A DNA stretch of 64,000 nucleotides. It comes from Candidatus Zixiibacteriota bacterium. Its GTDB lineage: Bacteria > Zixibacteria > MSB-5A5 > GN15 > FEB-12. Below the pieces are notes generated by a model that did no database searches, was not told the DNA's origin, and saw only the letters and a list, made by a program, of their open reading frames with translations. The DNA lies in contig JAOUBJ010000001.1 in NCBI GenBank assembly GCA_029860345.1, positions 445,089 to 509,088 of the forward strand, written 5' to 3'. Positions 1-8,532 of the stretch are shown piece by piece. The first letter of the stretch is position 1, and every line of letters starts with the position of its first letter. The translations under genes were made by a program, and so were the position numbers.

Positions 1-141
1 CTTTTGCCCCTGTTCGACTTCCTCTTGAATCTGCTGGAGTTCTTTTCTCTGATCGAATATCTTCTCTTTTTGGTCCTTGGCCGAAAGCAAGCCGACCGGG
101 ATGCACACGGCCAAAAGAACTGTCAGGGTAGTCACTCGCAT
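1..141 (-). CDS. Exported coiled-coil protein, 5' part only (possible EnvC/M23 factor)
   Basis: Only the first 47 codons are in the window; the gene runs off the left edge. ATG is at 141, five bases after the ftsX stop, so it belongs to the ftsEX operon. The visible part is a signal peptide (MRVTTLTVLLAVCIPVGLLS) followed by a charged, heptad-like stretch rich in K, E and Q (KDQKEKIFDQRKELQQIQEE). An exported coiled-coil protein directly after ftsX is usually an EnvC-like murein hydrolase activator with a C-terminal M23 peptidase domain, which FtsEX controls at the septum. That identity is inferred from position and the coiled-coil start; the catalytic-like domain is not visible. Confidence 0.75.
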   Translation of the reverse strand, partial: MRVTTLTVLLAVCIPVGLLSAKDQKEKIFDQRKELQQIQEEVEQGQK

Positions 142-145
142 GGGT

Positions 146-1003
146 CTACCTGAGCATCTTTCTGATTCCGAGGTAGCCGCTCACCAGACCGACAAAAGAT
201 ACCACGCCTACGAACATGGCCATTTCTTCAAGTGGCGGCAGAACCAGCTCGAATCGGGCGAAGGACACCCGCGAGTGAACGTATAGCACCGCTGCCCATC
301 CGGCCAGGCCGGAAAGAGAGCTGATGACGAGTCCCTCCAGTAAAAACGGTGCAGCCAGAAACATGCGACCGGCTCCGAGAATCTGCATCTGGCGGAAACC
401 AATGGCCCGGGTCTGGGTCATGAGACGGATATTGTTGGCCGAACCAATTAACGCCGCCATCAGAATCAAGCCGCCCAGGATCATCCCCAGGCTCAGAGTG
501 ATGGCTCGCGTCTCTTCGGCTTTGGCCAACCAGCGTTGCCCGTAGAAGGCCAACTCAACCCCTTCCATCTGCAGTACCTGGGTCTCGACTTCGGTCATTG
601 CCTTGGTGGTGAGGGCATCATCTTCGAATGTTAGTATATATGAAGCAGGTAGCGGATTGGTGCTGTCGTAACCGACTAACAGATCGGCGCCGATCAGGTC
701 GGCCAGTCTGCGGCGCGCCTGATCGGTTGAGATGAAAGTCACACTCTTGACACCGTCGACCTCCTGAAGCTTCGGCTGCAAGTCGAGCTGGGTTGAATCC
801 GACGATGGTGCTTCTATGAACAACTCCATTTCCATCTCTGACAGCATCTGCGTATAGAAGCGATCCGATGTCCCGGCCGCAATCCAGAAAAGATCGAACA
901 ACAAAAACAACAGAGTGAGCGACATGAACGAACTGAAAGCGGCGCCTGGATGGCCGAAAAGATTGCGCAATAACTCTCTTGCGATGTGGGTCAGGGCTTT
1001 CAC
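146..1003 (-). CDS. ftsX: Cell division protein FtsX (permease-like)
   Basis: A 285-residue inner-membrane protein with FtsX topology: a short cytoplasmic start, a first membrane segment at about residues 22-44, a periplasmic domain of about 120 residues (roughly 45-165), then three membrane segments at about 170-190, 215-240 and 258-280. It ends with the basic tail YLGIRKMLR. It overlaps the ftsE stop by 4 bp (1000-1003) and is followed five bases later by an exported coiled-coil protein. In the known system FtsX carries the FtsE ATPase signal across the membrane to activate a peptidoglycan hydrolase at the division site. Length and order fit the family well. Confidence 0.93.
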   Translation of the reverse strand: MKALTHIARELLRNLFGHPGAAFSSFMSLTLLFLLFDLFWIAAGTSDRFYTQMLSEMEMELFIEAPSSDSTQLDLQPKLQEVDGVKSVTFISTDQARRRLADLIGADLLVGYDSTNPLPASYILTFEDDALTTKAMTEVETQVLQMEGVELAFYGQRWLAKAEETRAITLSLGMILGGLILMAALIGSANNIRLMTQTRAIGFRQMQILGAGRMFLAAPFLLEGLVISSLSGLAGWAAVLYVHSRVSFARFELVLPPLEEMAMFVGVVSFVGLVSGYLGIRKMLR

Positions 1004-1665
1004 AGCAGAGTACCGTTTTCGATTCGTAAGTGATCACTGGCCGGCAGGACTTTGCTGTCGGTCTCGGAGGTTAGAATGATCATCGACCGCCCGGACAACG
1101 AGACCCGCACCAGGTAGTCGAAAATGTCCCCATAGGTGGCCGGGTCCAGCCCTGCCGAGGGTTCATCGATTATCAACAACGGTTGGTGGGCTATCGAAGC
1201 GCGCGCAAACTGAGCCAGAGTGTATTCCACCCGCGTGAGTTGATATGGACGCAGTCCGGCCTGTTTGAGTAGCTTGAACTCGGTCAGTGTTTTCATCAGC
1301 CGCTCACGGCGGATACGTCGACGTTCGGCAATGAGGATCAGCGGGAAGAGTACGTTTTCGGCAACCGTCAAGCTCGGCACCAGATCATAGACACCACCCA
1401 CGCCGCCGACCCGACGTCGTAGTCGTTTCAGCCGATGCCTGCGCCCCGGCTTCAGAGTCTCACCAAAAAGCTCGACGGCGCCACTGTCGGGAAACTTCAG
1501 GCCCAATAACAGTTCGATCAGAGTCGTTTTGCCTGAGCCGGCCGCCCCGGATATGACAACCGACCTTCCGGCGGAGATAGACAAATTGACATCTTCAAAA
1601 ATCGGTTCGCCGCGATCCGAAGTATGAAAGACGTTGCTGAATTCGACTATCGGTTTGTTCGCCAT
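1000..1665 (-). CDS. ftsE: FtsE-like ABC ATPase with degenerate motifs
   Basis: A 221-residue single ABC domain, the usual FtsE length, overlapping ftsX by 4 bp. Walker A (GAAGSGKT, residues 40-47) and Walker B plus catalytic Glu (LLIIDEP, from about 163) are intact. Three other motifs are not. The Q-loop glutamine expected near residues 91-94 is absent (GGVYDLVPSLTV). The LSGGE signature reads LTRVE (143-147). The switch histidine region reads LTSETD where FtsE normally has ATHD. The family drives FtsX and septal wall hydrolysis; with these changes ATP may be bound without normal turnover. No Shine-Dalgarno is evident before the ATG at 1665. The frame is open and position-conserved, so this is not an obvious pseudogene. 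Confidence 0.88.
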   Translation of the reverse strand: MANKPIVEFSNVFHTSDRGEPIFEDVNLSISAGRSVVISGAAGSGKTTLIELLLGLKFPDSGAVELFGETLKPGRRHRLKRLRRRVGGVGGVYDLVPSLTVAENVLFPLILIAERRRIRRERLMKTLTEFKLLKQAGLRPYQLTRVEYTLAQFARASIAHQPLLIIDEPSAGLDPATYGDIFDYLVRVSLSGRSMIILTSETDSKVLPASDHLRIENGTLL

Positions 1666-1728
1666 AGACAGAGACCAGTGCAGGATTCTCAGATCGTTTG
1701 ACTTTGCAGGCGCAAGGTCGTAGTTTCA

Positions 1729-1743
1729 ATTGTTATCAACAAT
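1729..1743. promoter_or_regulatory. Short palindrome between divergent ftsE and an exported-protein gene
   Basis: ATTGTT-ATC-AACAAT is a perfect 6-bp inverted repeat in the 123-bp gap between ftsE (minus) and the plus-strand gene at 1789. A -10-like TATGAT lies about 20 bp further on, with no convincing -35. It may be an operator, but a repeat of this size in AT-rich spacer can also arise by chance. Confidence 0.3.
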
Positions 1744-1788
1744 CGGTCAACTTTACCGAACTATGATTGTAAAAAGGCTACGAACAAA

Positions 1789-2742
1789 ATGACAACAAAA
1801 AACCTCATGATCCGCTCACTGGTCGCCACCCTGATAACGCTGTGCACGGCCGGTCAAGTGTCCTCACAAGAGTGGCAAAGCATCAAGTTTCCCAGTCCGG
1901 CCAATCTTACCGGCGTATGCTTTGTGCATCCCGATACCGGCTTTGTGGTCACCGACTATGGTGAGTTTGGTCGCACCGTCGATGGTGGCAAACGCTGGTT
2001 CATGAAGCAAATCACTACCGGGGCAGCCCTTGAGGATGTGTCGTTTATCAGCGGAAATCTGGGTTTTGTTTGTGGTCGCGGAGCATCGCTCTATCGCACT
2101 CTTGACGGCGGTGCAACCTGGGATAACATGTCGCTAAAAGACACTATCCCCTGGCTGTTCGACATCGAATTGCTCACCGGTCAGGTTGTAATGGTGGCCG
2201 GCGCCACCCGGGCTCAGGCCGATCCGTATGAAGGTCTTATGCTCAGATCGACCGACGGCGGTAAGACTTTTGATCGCCAGAAAATAGTGGGTGTGGGATA
2301 CAAAGAGTTTTTCTATCGCCCCGGCGGGCCGCTCTTCTTGTTGACTATGGGTGGATTAAGCCGCTCCGAGGACCTCGGCGAGAGTTGGAAGACCAGCCTG
2401 ACATCCGACGGCAAACCGGGCCGAGCCTTGTCATTCGCCGGCGCCACCGCCGTTATCGCCGGGCCGCAAGGTATGTGCGCTTACTCAGCCGACAGCGGAC
2501 GGACCTGGCGGGTGAATGACCGATCGGATAAGGAAGTCTACATCGCCGTCGAGATGATCGATGAAAAGACCGGCTATATCGGTGGTCATCCCGGAGTATT
2601 GCTCAAGACCGAGGATGGCGGGCGCAGTTGGTCAGACGAGCCTATGGCGACCAAGTTCACCGTGCTCGATTTCTATTTGATGTCGGACAAACTCTACGCC
2701 GTCGGCACCGGCGGCGGGATGGCCGTCAAAAAAGTGAAGTAG
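1789..2742 (+). CDS. Exported BNR/YCF48-like beta-propeller protein
   Basis: A 317-residue protein with a signal peptide (about residues 1-27, ending in SSQ) and about six repeats of the form T.DGG..W: TVDGGKRW, TLDGGATW, STDGGKTF, SEDLGESW, SADSGRTW and TEDGGRSW. These are the Asp-box/BNR signature seen in YCF48/HCF136-like and sialidase-like propellers. It is probably a periplasmic or cell-surface protein. YCF48 homologues outside phototrophs have no settled role, so no function is assigned. It stands alone, diverging from ftsE and converging with the Yip1-like gene 24 bp away. Confidence 0.8.
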   Translation: MTTKNLMIRSLVATLITLCTAGQVSSQEWQSIKFPSPANLTGVCFVHPDTGFVVTDYGEFGRTVDGGKRWFMKQITTGAALEDVSFISGNLGFVCGRGASLYRTLDGGATWDNMSLKDTIPWLFDIELLTGQVVMVAGATRAQADPYEGLMLRSTDGGKTFDRQKIVGVGYKEFFYRPGGPLFLLTMGGLSRSEDLGESWKTSLTSDGKPGRALSFAGATAVIAGPQGMCAYSADSGRTWRVNDRSDKEVYIAVEMIDEKTGYIGGHPGVLLKTEDGGRSWSDEPMATKFTVLDFYLMSDKLYAVGTGGGMAVKKVK

Positions 2743-2766
2743 GCCGACGGGCCAGCCCGCTCTCCG

Positions 2767-3528
2767 CTACACCCAACTCAACTCGACGCCTGAAAAGCTC
2801 ATACCCAACACAATCAGTCCGACCATCAGGCCGATAACTATCACCGCCGGAATGGCCGCGACCATTATCCCTTTGCCTCGCGATATGCCAAAGACAGCAG
2901 CATACCCGATACCGGTCACAATGACCCCCCAAATGACGAAGAAATCCATCATGGAGAGTAGCGCGTAGAGGATTGAGGTGAAGTCTTTGCCCGGCATCAG
3001 GGCGGCGAATCCGAGAGAAACGTAGGCCGTGTCTTTGGCCAAAATCAGCGGCATTCTAATCAACCCGCCGACCACTGAAATCAGACTGCCCATAATGCCG
3101 ACCGCCCAGACCGCCGAAAACTTGGCCTTCCCGCCGAAAACGAAGCTGCCCAAGAACCAGGCGATCAGCGCCCCGATAATACTGCCGATCAAGATACCGA
3201 AAAACGGGCCGAGTGCGCCGCTGACCGGTCCGGAATCGAGAGCCTTTTGATGTATCTCTTCCAGGGCGGAAGCAGGAATGGTGGTCGAGGTCTTGAGCAT
3301 GTCATACTGAATCATGCCGGTCTGCTTGACGGTCACGGCGCCGGTTATCGCAGCCAGAATCAAAACCGTGATGAGGGGAACTATGAGTCTGGGGCGTTTG
3401 CAGAACTCGTCAAAGGTCTGACCGGGCGCCGTGAAAACGCCCATCATCAAGCTCGTGATGCTGCGGCCGGAATTCGAGCCGGCGACCGGGTAACCGCTCG
3501 GCGAATTGGAAATTGGAGGAGTTTCCAT
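2767..3528 (-). CDS. Yip1-domain-like membrane protein
   Basis: A 253-residue protein if started at the ATG at 3528, which has an AAAGGA-type ribosome site (AAAAGGACAAAGACA) upstream. The open frame extends to 3762 but that extra part is repeat-derived spacer. The N-terminal phrase SLMMGVFTAPGQTFDEFCKRPRLIVPLI resembles the start of bacterial Yip1 (PF04893) proteins. About five hydrophobic segments follow. The role of bacterial Yip1-domain proteins is not established. It converges with the BNR-like gene. Confidence 0.75.
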   Translation of the reverse strand: METPPISNSPSGYPVAGSNSGRSITSLMMGVFTAPGQTFDEFCKRPRLIVPLITVLILAAITGAVTVKQTGMIQYDMLKTSTTIPASALEEIHQKALDSGPVSGALGPFFGILIGSIIGALIAWFLGSFVFGGKAKFSAVWAVGIMGSLISVVGGLIRMPLILAKDTAYVSLGFAALMPGKDFTSILYALLSMMDFFVIWGVIVTGIGYAAVFGISRGKGIMVAAIPAVIVIGLMVGLIVLGMSFSGVELSWV

Positions 3529-4093
3529 TGTCTTTGTCCTTTTTGTTAATCTGTCCTGATTTAGGTACGAGTAACTTGATGGAAAATTCAACCAAAAGAT
3601 AGATGGAAATCGAGAGTGCCCGCGGGCAGCCTGGACTGCGCTTGGCATGACTTCGATGTCTTCTCTTTTGTAGCGGCTGGCTGAGCGACCCCGGACTTTG
3701 AAGTCTTCTCTTTTGTAGGGTGGGTCCGTCTTCGGACCCGCCAGCCTCGAATTGACTGACACGGTAGCCCACCCAGAGGCTTTGCGCCGGGTGGGTTCCT
3801 TGTCGCGGTATCAATCTCGTCATGGCGGATTGACCCGCATCCAGGTCTGTGTTCGAAGACTGGATTCCGGCCTTCGCCAGAATGACAATTCAAGAAGTTC
3901 GAAACATGGTGTACAGCACAATCGGTTCCTGTCACGCCGGCGAAGGCCGGGGTCCATCTTCTCGTGTAGGTCAAAACCCTGTCCCGAAAGGATCGTCACC
4001 CTTCGACTCCGCTCAGGGTGAGGTGGGCGCCTGCTCAGGTGAGGGTTGGAGACGCGCGGAGCGCGAAGAAGTGATTTATCACCGCGGAGCGCG
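3529..4093. repeat. Gene-free spacer made of dispersed repeats
   Basis: This 565-bp gap between the Yip1-like gene and rho has no credible gene. It holds a local duplication of GAAGTCTTCTCTTTTGTAG (copies near 3654-3672 and 3699-3717), an inverted GGGTCCG/CGGACCC pair near 3720-3740, copies of the ATTCCGGCCTTCG...GAATGACA type near 3865-3890 and 3934-3960, the palindrome TCACCCTTCGA...TCAGGGTGA at 3996-4021, and the unit GTGATTTATCAC flanked by CGCGGAGCGCG near 4054-4095. The same families recur in other gaps. Short frames crossing them are not genes. Confidence 0.75.
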
Positions 4094-4113
4094 AAAGACA
4101 GGTTTACCTGTCA
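4094..4113 (-). terminator. Hairpin overlapping the rho stop codon
   Basis: On the minus strand the stop TGA starts the stem: GACAGG, loop TAAA, CCTGTC, then TTTCG. The stem is 6-7 bp with only three T residues, so it is a weak intrinsic terminator candidate for the rho gene, or simply part of the repeat cluster beyond it. Confidence 0.45.
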
Positions 4114-5358
4114 GTCCTTCATCGAAGCTAAGAACCGTTCGTTGTTCTTGGTTTTTTTGAGGCGATCATTGAGGAACTCCATCGCTTCAATCGGATTCAT
4201 CTCAGCCAGGAACTTGCGCAAAACCCAGATCTTAGTCAGCACATCTTCGTCCATGAGCAACTCTTCCTTACGAGTCGATGAACGATTGATGTCCATGGCG
4301 GGGAAGATACGACGGTCGGACAGCCTGCGATCCAGCACCAGTTCCATGTTGCCGGTCCCTTTGAACTCTTCGAAGATAACTTCGTCCATTCGCGATCCGG
4401 TTTCGATCAGAGCGGTGGCGATGACCGACAGTGAGCCACCCTCTTCGATGTTGCGAGCGGCGCCGAAGAACCTTTTCGGTTTGTGCAGCGCGTTGGAGTC
4501 GACACCGCCGGAGAGAATTTTGCCTGAATGCGGCACGACCGAGTTGTGGGCGCGCGCCAGTCGGGTGAGCGAATCGAGCAGGATGACAACATCATGGCCG
4601 GATTCGGTCAGACGTTTCGATTTCTCAAGTACCATGTTGGCTACCTGAACGTGTCGCTCGGCCGGTTCGTCGAAGGTCGAGGAGATGACTTCACCGTTAA
4701 CCGAGCGCTTCATGTCGGTAACTTCCTCGGGACGTTCATCGATCAGCAGGACGATCAGCTTGACCTCGGGATGGTTGGTGGTTATGGCCTGGGCAATGTT
4801 TTGCAAAATGATGGTCTTACCCGCTTTGGGCGGCGAGGTGATCAGAGCACGTTGGCCTTTGCCGATGGGACACATGAGATCGATAATCCGGGTGGTCAAC
4901 CGCTCGGGGGTGACCTCAAGTTTGAAGGCCTCATCGGGATAGAGCGGCGTGAGATTATCAAACAGTATTTTGTGCTTGGTTTTCTCCGGATCATTGAAAT
5001 TGACCGACTCGATTTTGAGAAGAGCAAAGTATCGTTCATTGTCCTTGGGCGGACGCACCTGCCCGGCCACGATGTCGCCTGTGCGCATATCGAATCGTTT
5101 TATCTGCGACGGCGAGACATAAATATCGTCCTGCCCCGGCAGATAGTTGTAATCCGGCGAGCGCAAAAAGCCATAACCTTCATCCAAAATCTCCAACACG
5201 CCGTCGGCCAAAATCGTGCTGTCTGAGGATGAAGCATTTTCCATGATTTTGTAAATCAACTCCGACTTTCGCAGACCTGAGACACCGGGGATATCCATGT
5301 CCTCGGCCATCTTTAAGAGGTCGGCGATAGTTTTTGCTTTGAGATCAACTAACTCCAT
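4111..5358 (-). CDS. rho: Transcription termination factor Rho
   Basis: A 415-residue hexameric RNA-dependent ATPase that ends transcription at unstructured C-rich sites. Visible parts, in order: Rho N-terminal helical domain (about 1-40), cold-shock-like RNA-binding domain (about 50-125, with GYGFLR and [12 protein letters not shown]), then a RecA-like ATPase with P-loop SPPKAGKT (175-182), Walker B region [16 protein letters not shown] and the Q/R-loop segment [21 protein letters not shown]. Length matches E. coli Rho (419). ATG at 5358 has AAGGA seven bases upstream. It is followed on the same strand by repeat-rich spacer. Confidence 0.98.
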   Translation of the reverse strand: MELVDLKAKTIADLLKMAEDMDIPGVSGLRKSELIYKIMENASSSDSTILADGVLEILDEGYGFLRSPDYNYLPGQDDIYVSPSQIKRFDMRTGDIVAGQVRPPKDNERYFALLKIESVNFNDPEKTKHKILFDNLTPLYPDEAFKLEVTPERLTTRIIDLMCPIGKGQRALITSPPKAGKTIILQNIAQAITTNHPEVKLIVLLIDERPEEVTDMKRSVNGEVISSTFDEPAERHVQVANMVLEKSKRLTESGHDVVILLDSLTRLARAHNSVVPHSGKILSGGVDSNALHKPKRFFGAARNIEEGGSLSVIATALIETGSRMDEVIFEEFKGTGNMELVLDRRLSDRRIFPAMDINRSSTRKEELLMDEDVLTKIWVLRKFLAEMNPIEAMEFLNDRLKKTKNNERFLASMKD

Positions 5359-5411
5359 GATAAGTCCTTAAGTTAAGAATATGTTGTACTTGTCTTCGTC
5401 CCCGGGGAGGT

Positions 5412-5753
5412 TCAGTCGTCGGACAATTCCTCAACCGGGGCATCGCCCCATAATCGTTCGAGGGCGTAGAATTGACGTGTCGATTCCAGGAATATGTGTA
5501 CCACAACGTCGATATAATCCAGCAATACCCAGCTACCCTGTGAGTATCCTTCGCGATGATATGGCTTGTACCCTCTCTCCATCAAGCCGTCCTCCACCGC
5601 TCTCACGATGGCCTTCACGTGGACATCCGCTTCGCCTGATGCGATGACAAAGTAGTCGGCCACCGACGAGACAGCTTTGACTTTCAGGATTTTGACATCG
5701 AATCCCTTCTTCTCCAAAGCCAGTCTTCCGGCCAGTTGGGCCTGCTCGAGCAC
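5412..5753 (-). CDS. rsfS: Ribosomal silencing factor RsfS
   Basis: A 113-residue RsfS (Iojap/DUF143) protein. The family binds uL14 on the large ribosomal subunit and blocks subunit joining when nutrients are scarce. Diagnostic segments are DVKILKVKAVSSVADYFVIASG, the HVKAI helix, GSWVLLDYIDVVVHIF and the terminal FYALERLWGDAP. I chose GTG at 5753 because AAGGA lies seven bases upstream. An in-frame TTG at 5768 would add five residues but its nearest ribosome site, inside the end of the upstream gene, is about 15 bases away. rsfS next to a LytR_C gene is a common arrangement. Confidence 0.95.
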   Translation of the reverse strand: MLEQAQLAGRLALEKKGFDVKILKVKAVSSVADYFVIASGEADVHVKAIVRAVEDGLMERGYKPYHREGYSQGSWVLLDYIDVVVHIFLESTRQFYALERLWGDAPVEELSDD

Positions 5754-5777
5754 CGAAAGTTCCTTCAAGAGTTTAGG

Positions 5778-6299
5778 CTATTTCTCCTTGACGTGGTTTT
5801 TTAGCAGGTCAATGGTTTCCCAGTCTTCACCCAAAACCAGTGTGACCGAAACCTGACGGTAATTGTTTTCGAGCGGCCTGCAGCCAATTTCGTCTGCGGG
5901 CAGCCCCAGTTTGACGGCCAGCAAACCGGCAATGCTAACATCTTCATCCCGGGACAACATAAAGGTCTGTCTGACCGTGGAGACTTCGAAATTGTCGGTG
6001 TCAACCACTCGGATTTCCAGGTCGTCGTCGGCATAGTTGGACAACCCATCGGCCAACCGTGAAGCCAGGCCGGTGACACCACAGCCGTTGAGAATCTGTA
6101 GCCTGACCACATGCTCCGGTGATCCCAGAGTCCGCGAAACACCCTGACTTACCCGAATCGACATGCTGACCACGTAGACCAAAACGATTACAAACACAGC
6201 CGCGATCGACAGTTCCAAGAGCCGGGAGCGCTGTACACGCTGCCGCCACGAAACCGGATTGGCCCCATCGGTTCTTTGTGGCTTTGATGATTTATACAT
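5778..6299 (-). CDS. LytR C-terminal domain membrane protein
   Basis: A 173-residue protein: basic cytoplasmic start (about 1-27), one membrane segment (about 28-50, LLELSIAAVFVIVLVYVVSM), then a periplasmic LytR_C domain (PF13399, about 83-165) recognisable by VVRLQILNGCGVTGLASRLADGL and the later VTLVLGEDW. LytR_C domains occur alone or behind LCP ligase domains in envelope proteins; the standalone form has no defined activity. It sits directly upstream of rsfS, whose possible ribosome site lies in its last codons, so the two are probably co-transcribed. Confidence 0.85.
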   Translation of the reverse strand: MYKSSKPQRTDGANPVSWRQRVQRSRLLELSIAAVFVIVLVYVVSMSIRVSQGVSRTLGSPEHVVRLQILNGCGVTGLASRLADGLSNYADDDLEIRVVDTDNFEVSTVRQTFMLSRDEDVSIAGLLAVKLGLPADEIGCRPLENNYRQVSVTLVLGEDWETIDLLKNHVKEK

Positions 6300-6355
6300 T
6301 TGAGTTTTGAGTGAAAGAGGAAGGGAATCACGGAACCTGAGCCGGCCGCCAACGA

Positions 6356-6847
6356 CTAGCGCAGACCGATCGGACTATGCCAAGACCTACTCCTGTCAAC
6401 CAAAGGGTTCAAAACTGCATCGTATCGTTGAATCATAAAAGTCATCCGGAATTTGTCCGAAGGATGATAGTCCAAAGTAAAGCCCGGCAGAAGCGTGGCC
6501 TCACGGCCTTCACCCCAATTGCCGCCGGAGTGGGCGACGCCCAGGTTAAGACTCAAACTGAGCTTGGAGGATATCTCGTAGAACATCGTTGAATTCAACA
6601 ACCCCACCGAACCGGAAGCAGCGCCGCCGGAAAAGAAGCCCACGGAATAACTATGAGACCAGGTTATCCTGGAGAGGTCCAACAAAGAAAAAGGATTGGC
6701 CGCAGGCTTGACCGACAACCCGCCGGTCTTCGACAGATTCTCAAGCTCGGCGCGATCTGCCATCTGGGCCGACGCCAAAGAAGCCAACGTGACCAGCGCC
6801 AAGGCCATCAACAAGTATCTCAAATGATGGTTCATAATCTTATACAT
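6356..6847 (-). CDS. Small exported protein, possibly an outer-membrane barrel
   Basis: A 163-residue protein not recognised as a named family. It has a signal peptide (LLMALALVTLASLASAQ). The rest alternates short polar and aromatic stretches typical of beta-strands (TWSHSYSVGFFSGG, STMFYEISSKLSLSLNLGVAH, LLPGFTLDYHPSDKFRMTFMIQRY). That suggests a small barrel or half-barrel in the outer membrane, which is inference from pattern only. I chose ATG at 6847 because GGAG lies nine bases upstream; the ATG five codons earlier has its ribosome site immediately abutting. Confidence 0.65.
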   Translation of the reverse strand: MYKIMNHHLRYLLMALALVTLASLASAQMADRAELENLSKTGGLSVKPAANPFSLLDLSRITWSHSYSVGFFSGGAASGSVGLLNSTMFYEISSKLSLSLNLGVAHSGGNWGEGREATLLPGFTLDYHPSDKFRMTFMIQRYDAVLNPLVDRSRSWHSPIGLR

Positions 6848-6973
6848 AGAATCTATCTCCATTTCCTTGAGTCGTCAACCAAAAAAAGACAAAAGGTCTA
6901 TAATCTGCCGGACATCTTTCTCACCATTATAACGTTGCAGTTGGCCTCATAGATCAATCAAATCGTCAATTGT

Positions 6974-7717
6974 TCAAGTTTTTTCGGCAAACTTCCTGGC
7001 CAACAGGTCCAGTTGTTCGGTCGAATTGACACCCAAACCCTCATCAGGATCCTCTGTTGTTACCACAGCGACCTTTTGGCCGGAGCCGTGCAGTATCTTA
7101 ATCGTGTCGGTCAGGTAGTACTCCTGCTGACTGTTCTGATTTGTGATCTTGTCCAGCGACTGGTACAAGAGTCGGTTATCAAAACAAAAAGCTCCTGTGT
7201 TTATCTCTTTTATCGCAAGAATCTCGTCTGTTGCATCCCTATGCTCCACGATTTCCTGCAAAAGGTCCGAGTCCGGTACTCTGACAATTCGGCCGTATCC
7301 GGTCGGGTCGTCGAGAATAGCTGTCAAACAAGTAGCCGCGGCGCCGAGGCTTTCGTGAGTGTCGAACAGGTTCTTGAATGAGTCAGTCGACACAAAGGGC
7401 ATGTCGCCCAAGGCCACCAGAGTGGTCCCCTCGAAATCAGCTAATTCCCTGCGGGCCATCATAACTGCATGGCCGGTTCCGAGTTGCTCACGCTGCCAAA
7501 CAAAATCCACCCGGCTGTCAGCCAGTTGTTTCTGGACCAACTCGCCCTGGTATCCTATAACCAGCACCGTTTTGCTTATATTCAGAGTTTCCAGCCGCTC
7601 CAGTACTACGGAGATCATTGGACGACCATTGATCGTGTGCAGCACTTTCGGCAGGTCGGATTCCATCCGCTTGCCTTTCCCGGCGGCCAGGACGATAGCG
7701 GCTCTGTTTTTGGACAT
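6974..7717 (-). CDS. GlmU-type UDP-sugar pyrophosphorylase domain, standalone
   Basis: A 247-residue nucleotidyltransferase matching the N-terminal half of GlmU, which makes UDP-GlcNAc from GlcNAc-1-phosphate and UTP. Signatures are LAAGKGKRMESDLPKVLH (nucleotide loop), QLGTGHAVMMAR, GDMPFVS (metal Asp), GYGRIVR, EINTGAFCFD and QEYYLTDTI. The left-handed beta-helix acetyltransferase half of bifunctional GlmU is missing; the frame stops soon after the uridylyltransferase fold ends. ATG at 7717 fits the family start exactly; the frame extends upstream without homology. It may work with a separate acetyltransferase encoded elsewhere, or serve another sugar. Confidence 0.9.
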   Translation of the reverse strand: MSKNRAAIVLAAGKGKRMESDLPKVLHTINGRPMISVVLERLETLNISKTVLVIGYQGELVQKQLADSRVDFVWQREQLGTGHAVMMARRELADFEGTTLVALGDMPFVSTDSFKNLFDTHESLGAAATCLTAILDDPTGYGRIVRVPDSDLLQEIVEHRDATDEILAIKEINTGAFCFDNRLLYQSLDKITNQNSQQEYYLTDTIKILHGSGQKVAVVTTEDPDEGLGVNSTEQLDLLARKFAEKT

Positions 7718-7979
7718 CGGGTTCTTTCGTTCCTTGCTCAGATTGTGATCCCGCATAGCGGGCGGGTCGTGTCTCCACCGAACATTGTCACCCTGAGCGC
7801 AGTCGAATGGCGCCATTCTCCGGGGCGACGCAAGGCCGCCCCCTACGAGGCGTCATGCGATATTCCTGTTACCGTTTCGTCGGGTCTTGGCGTCCTGCCC
7901 TCGGTGGCCGCAAAACCTGACGAAACTCGCACTTTTGAGACAGTCCTCCAATCAGATAGCGGCCAAATCCCGTTAGCGG

Positions 7980-8330
7980 CTAATCCACCGGCCTGTTGTC
8001 TTTATCGACATGGACAATAGCCGGCTTGAAGAGTTCGGCCTCCCCTTTTTCGAGATGGCCGTAGGCAATGATGATGATCAGATCACCGATACTCCCCTTG
8101 CGAGCGGCCGCGCCGTTGAGGCCGATAGTGCCGCTGTCTGCCTTACCCTCGATGACATAAGTTTCGAAGCGTTCACCGTTGGCGATATTGGCCACCTGGA
8201 CCTTCTCAAATTCAACCAGATCAGCCCGACCCATCAGTTCGGAGTCGATGGTAATACTACCGACATAATCCAGATTGGCGTCCGTGATGGTGGCACGGTG
8301 GATTTTGGATTTACAGACAGTTATCAGCAT
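7980..8330 (-). CDS. panD: Aspartate 1-decarboxylase PanD
   Basis: A 116-residue pyruvoyl-dependent enzyme that converts L-aspartate to beta-alanine for pantothenate and CoA synthesis. The self-cleavage site Gly24-Ser25 is present in YVGSITID, where Ser25 becomes the pyruvoyl group. Also conserved are [10 protein letters not shown] at the start, [27 protein letters not shown], and [20 protein letters not shown]. Length is that of family members. The gene appears to have its own short leader, with a TATAAT box about 95 bases upstream on the same strand. Confidence 0.97.
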   Translation of the reverse strand: MLITVCKSKIHRATITDANLDYVGSITIDSELMGRADLVEFEKVQVANIANGERFETYVIEGKADSGTIGLNGAAARKGSIGDLIIIIAYGHLEKGEAELFKPAIVHVDKDNRPVD

Positions 8331-8423
8331 TCAGTTCATAGGCCTCATCATTTGGCGAAGCAATATAGCAAAAACAGCCGATCACGCAAGCGCTTTGGTC
8401 ACCTTTGCAGTCACCGTAACGTT

Positions 8424-8429
8424 ATTATA
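8424..8429 (-). promoter_or_regulatory. Possible -10 box upstream of panD
   Basis: TATAAT reads on the minus strand within TTATAATAACG, about 95 bases before the panD ATG. No good -35 is seen at 16-18 bp (GAACTG-like only), so this rests on the -10 match alone. Confidence 0.25.
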
Positions 8430-8481
8430 ACTTTGTGGTAAGCAGTCAGTTCCATCGAATCGGCAAAAACGGCGGGGTCAC

Positions 8482-8505
8482 AAAAAAACCGCCCTTAAGG
8501 ACGGC
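8482..8505 (-). terminator. Rho-independent terminator of rpmB
   Basis: On the minus strand GCCGTCC, loop TTAA, GGGCGGT, then a run of seven T. The stem is 6 bp with one G-U pair. It lies about 30 bases after the rpmB stop and is correctly oriented to end that transcript before panD. Confidence 0.8.
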
Positions 8506-8532
8506 TAATTCGTTACCGGCTGGCCGGGTCCC

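Noticed and set aside
3588-3974. 128-codon minus-strand frame between the Yip1-like gene and rho
   Set aside because: It is made of the dispersed GAATGACA-type and GAAGTCTTCTC repeats. Similar spurious frames occur wherever these repeats lie.
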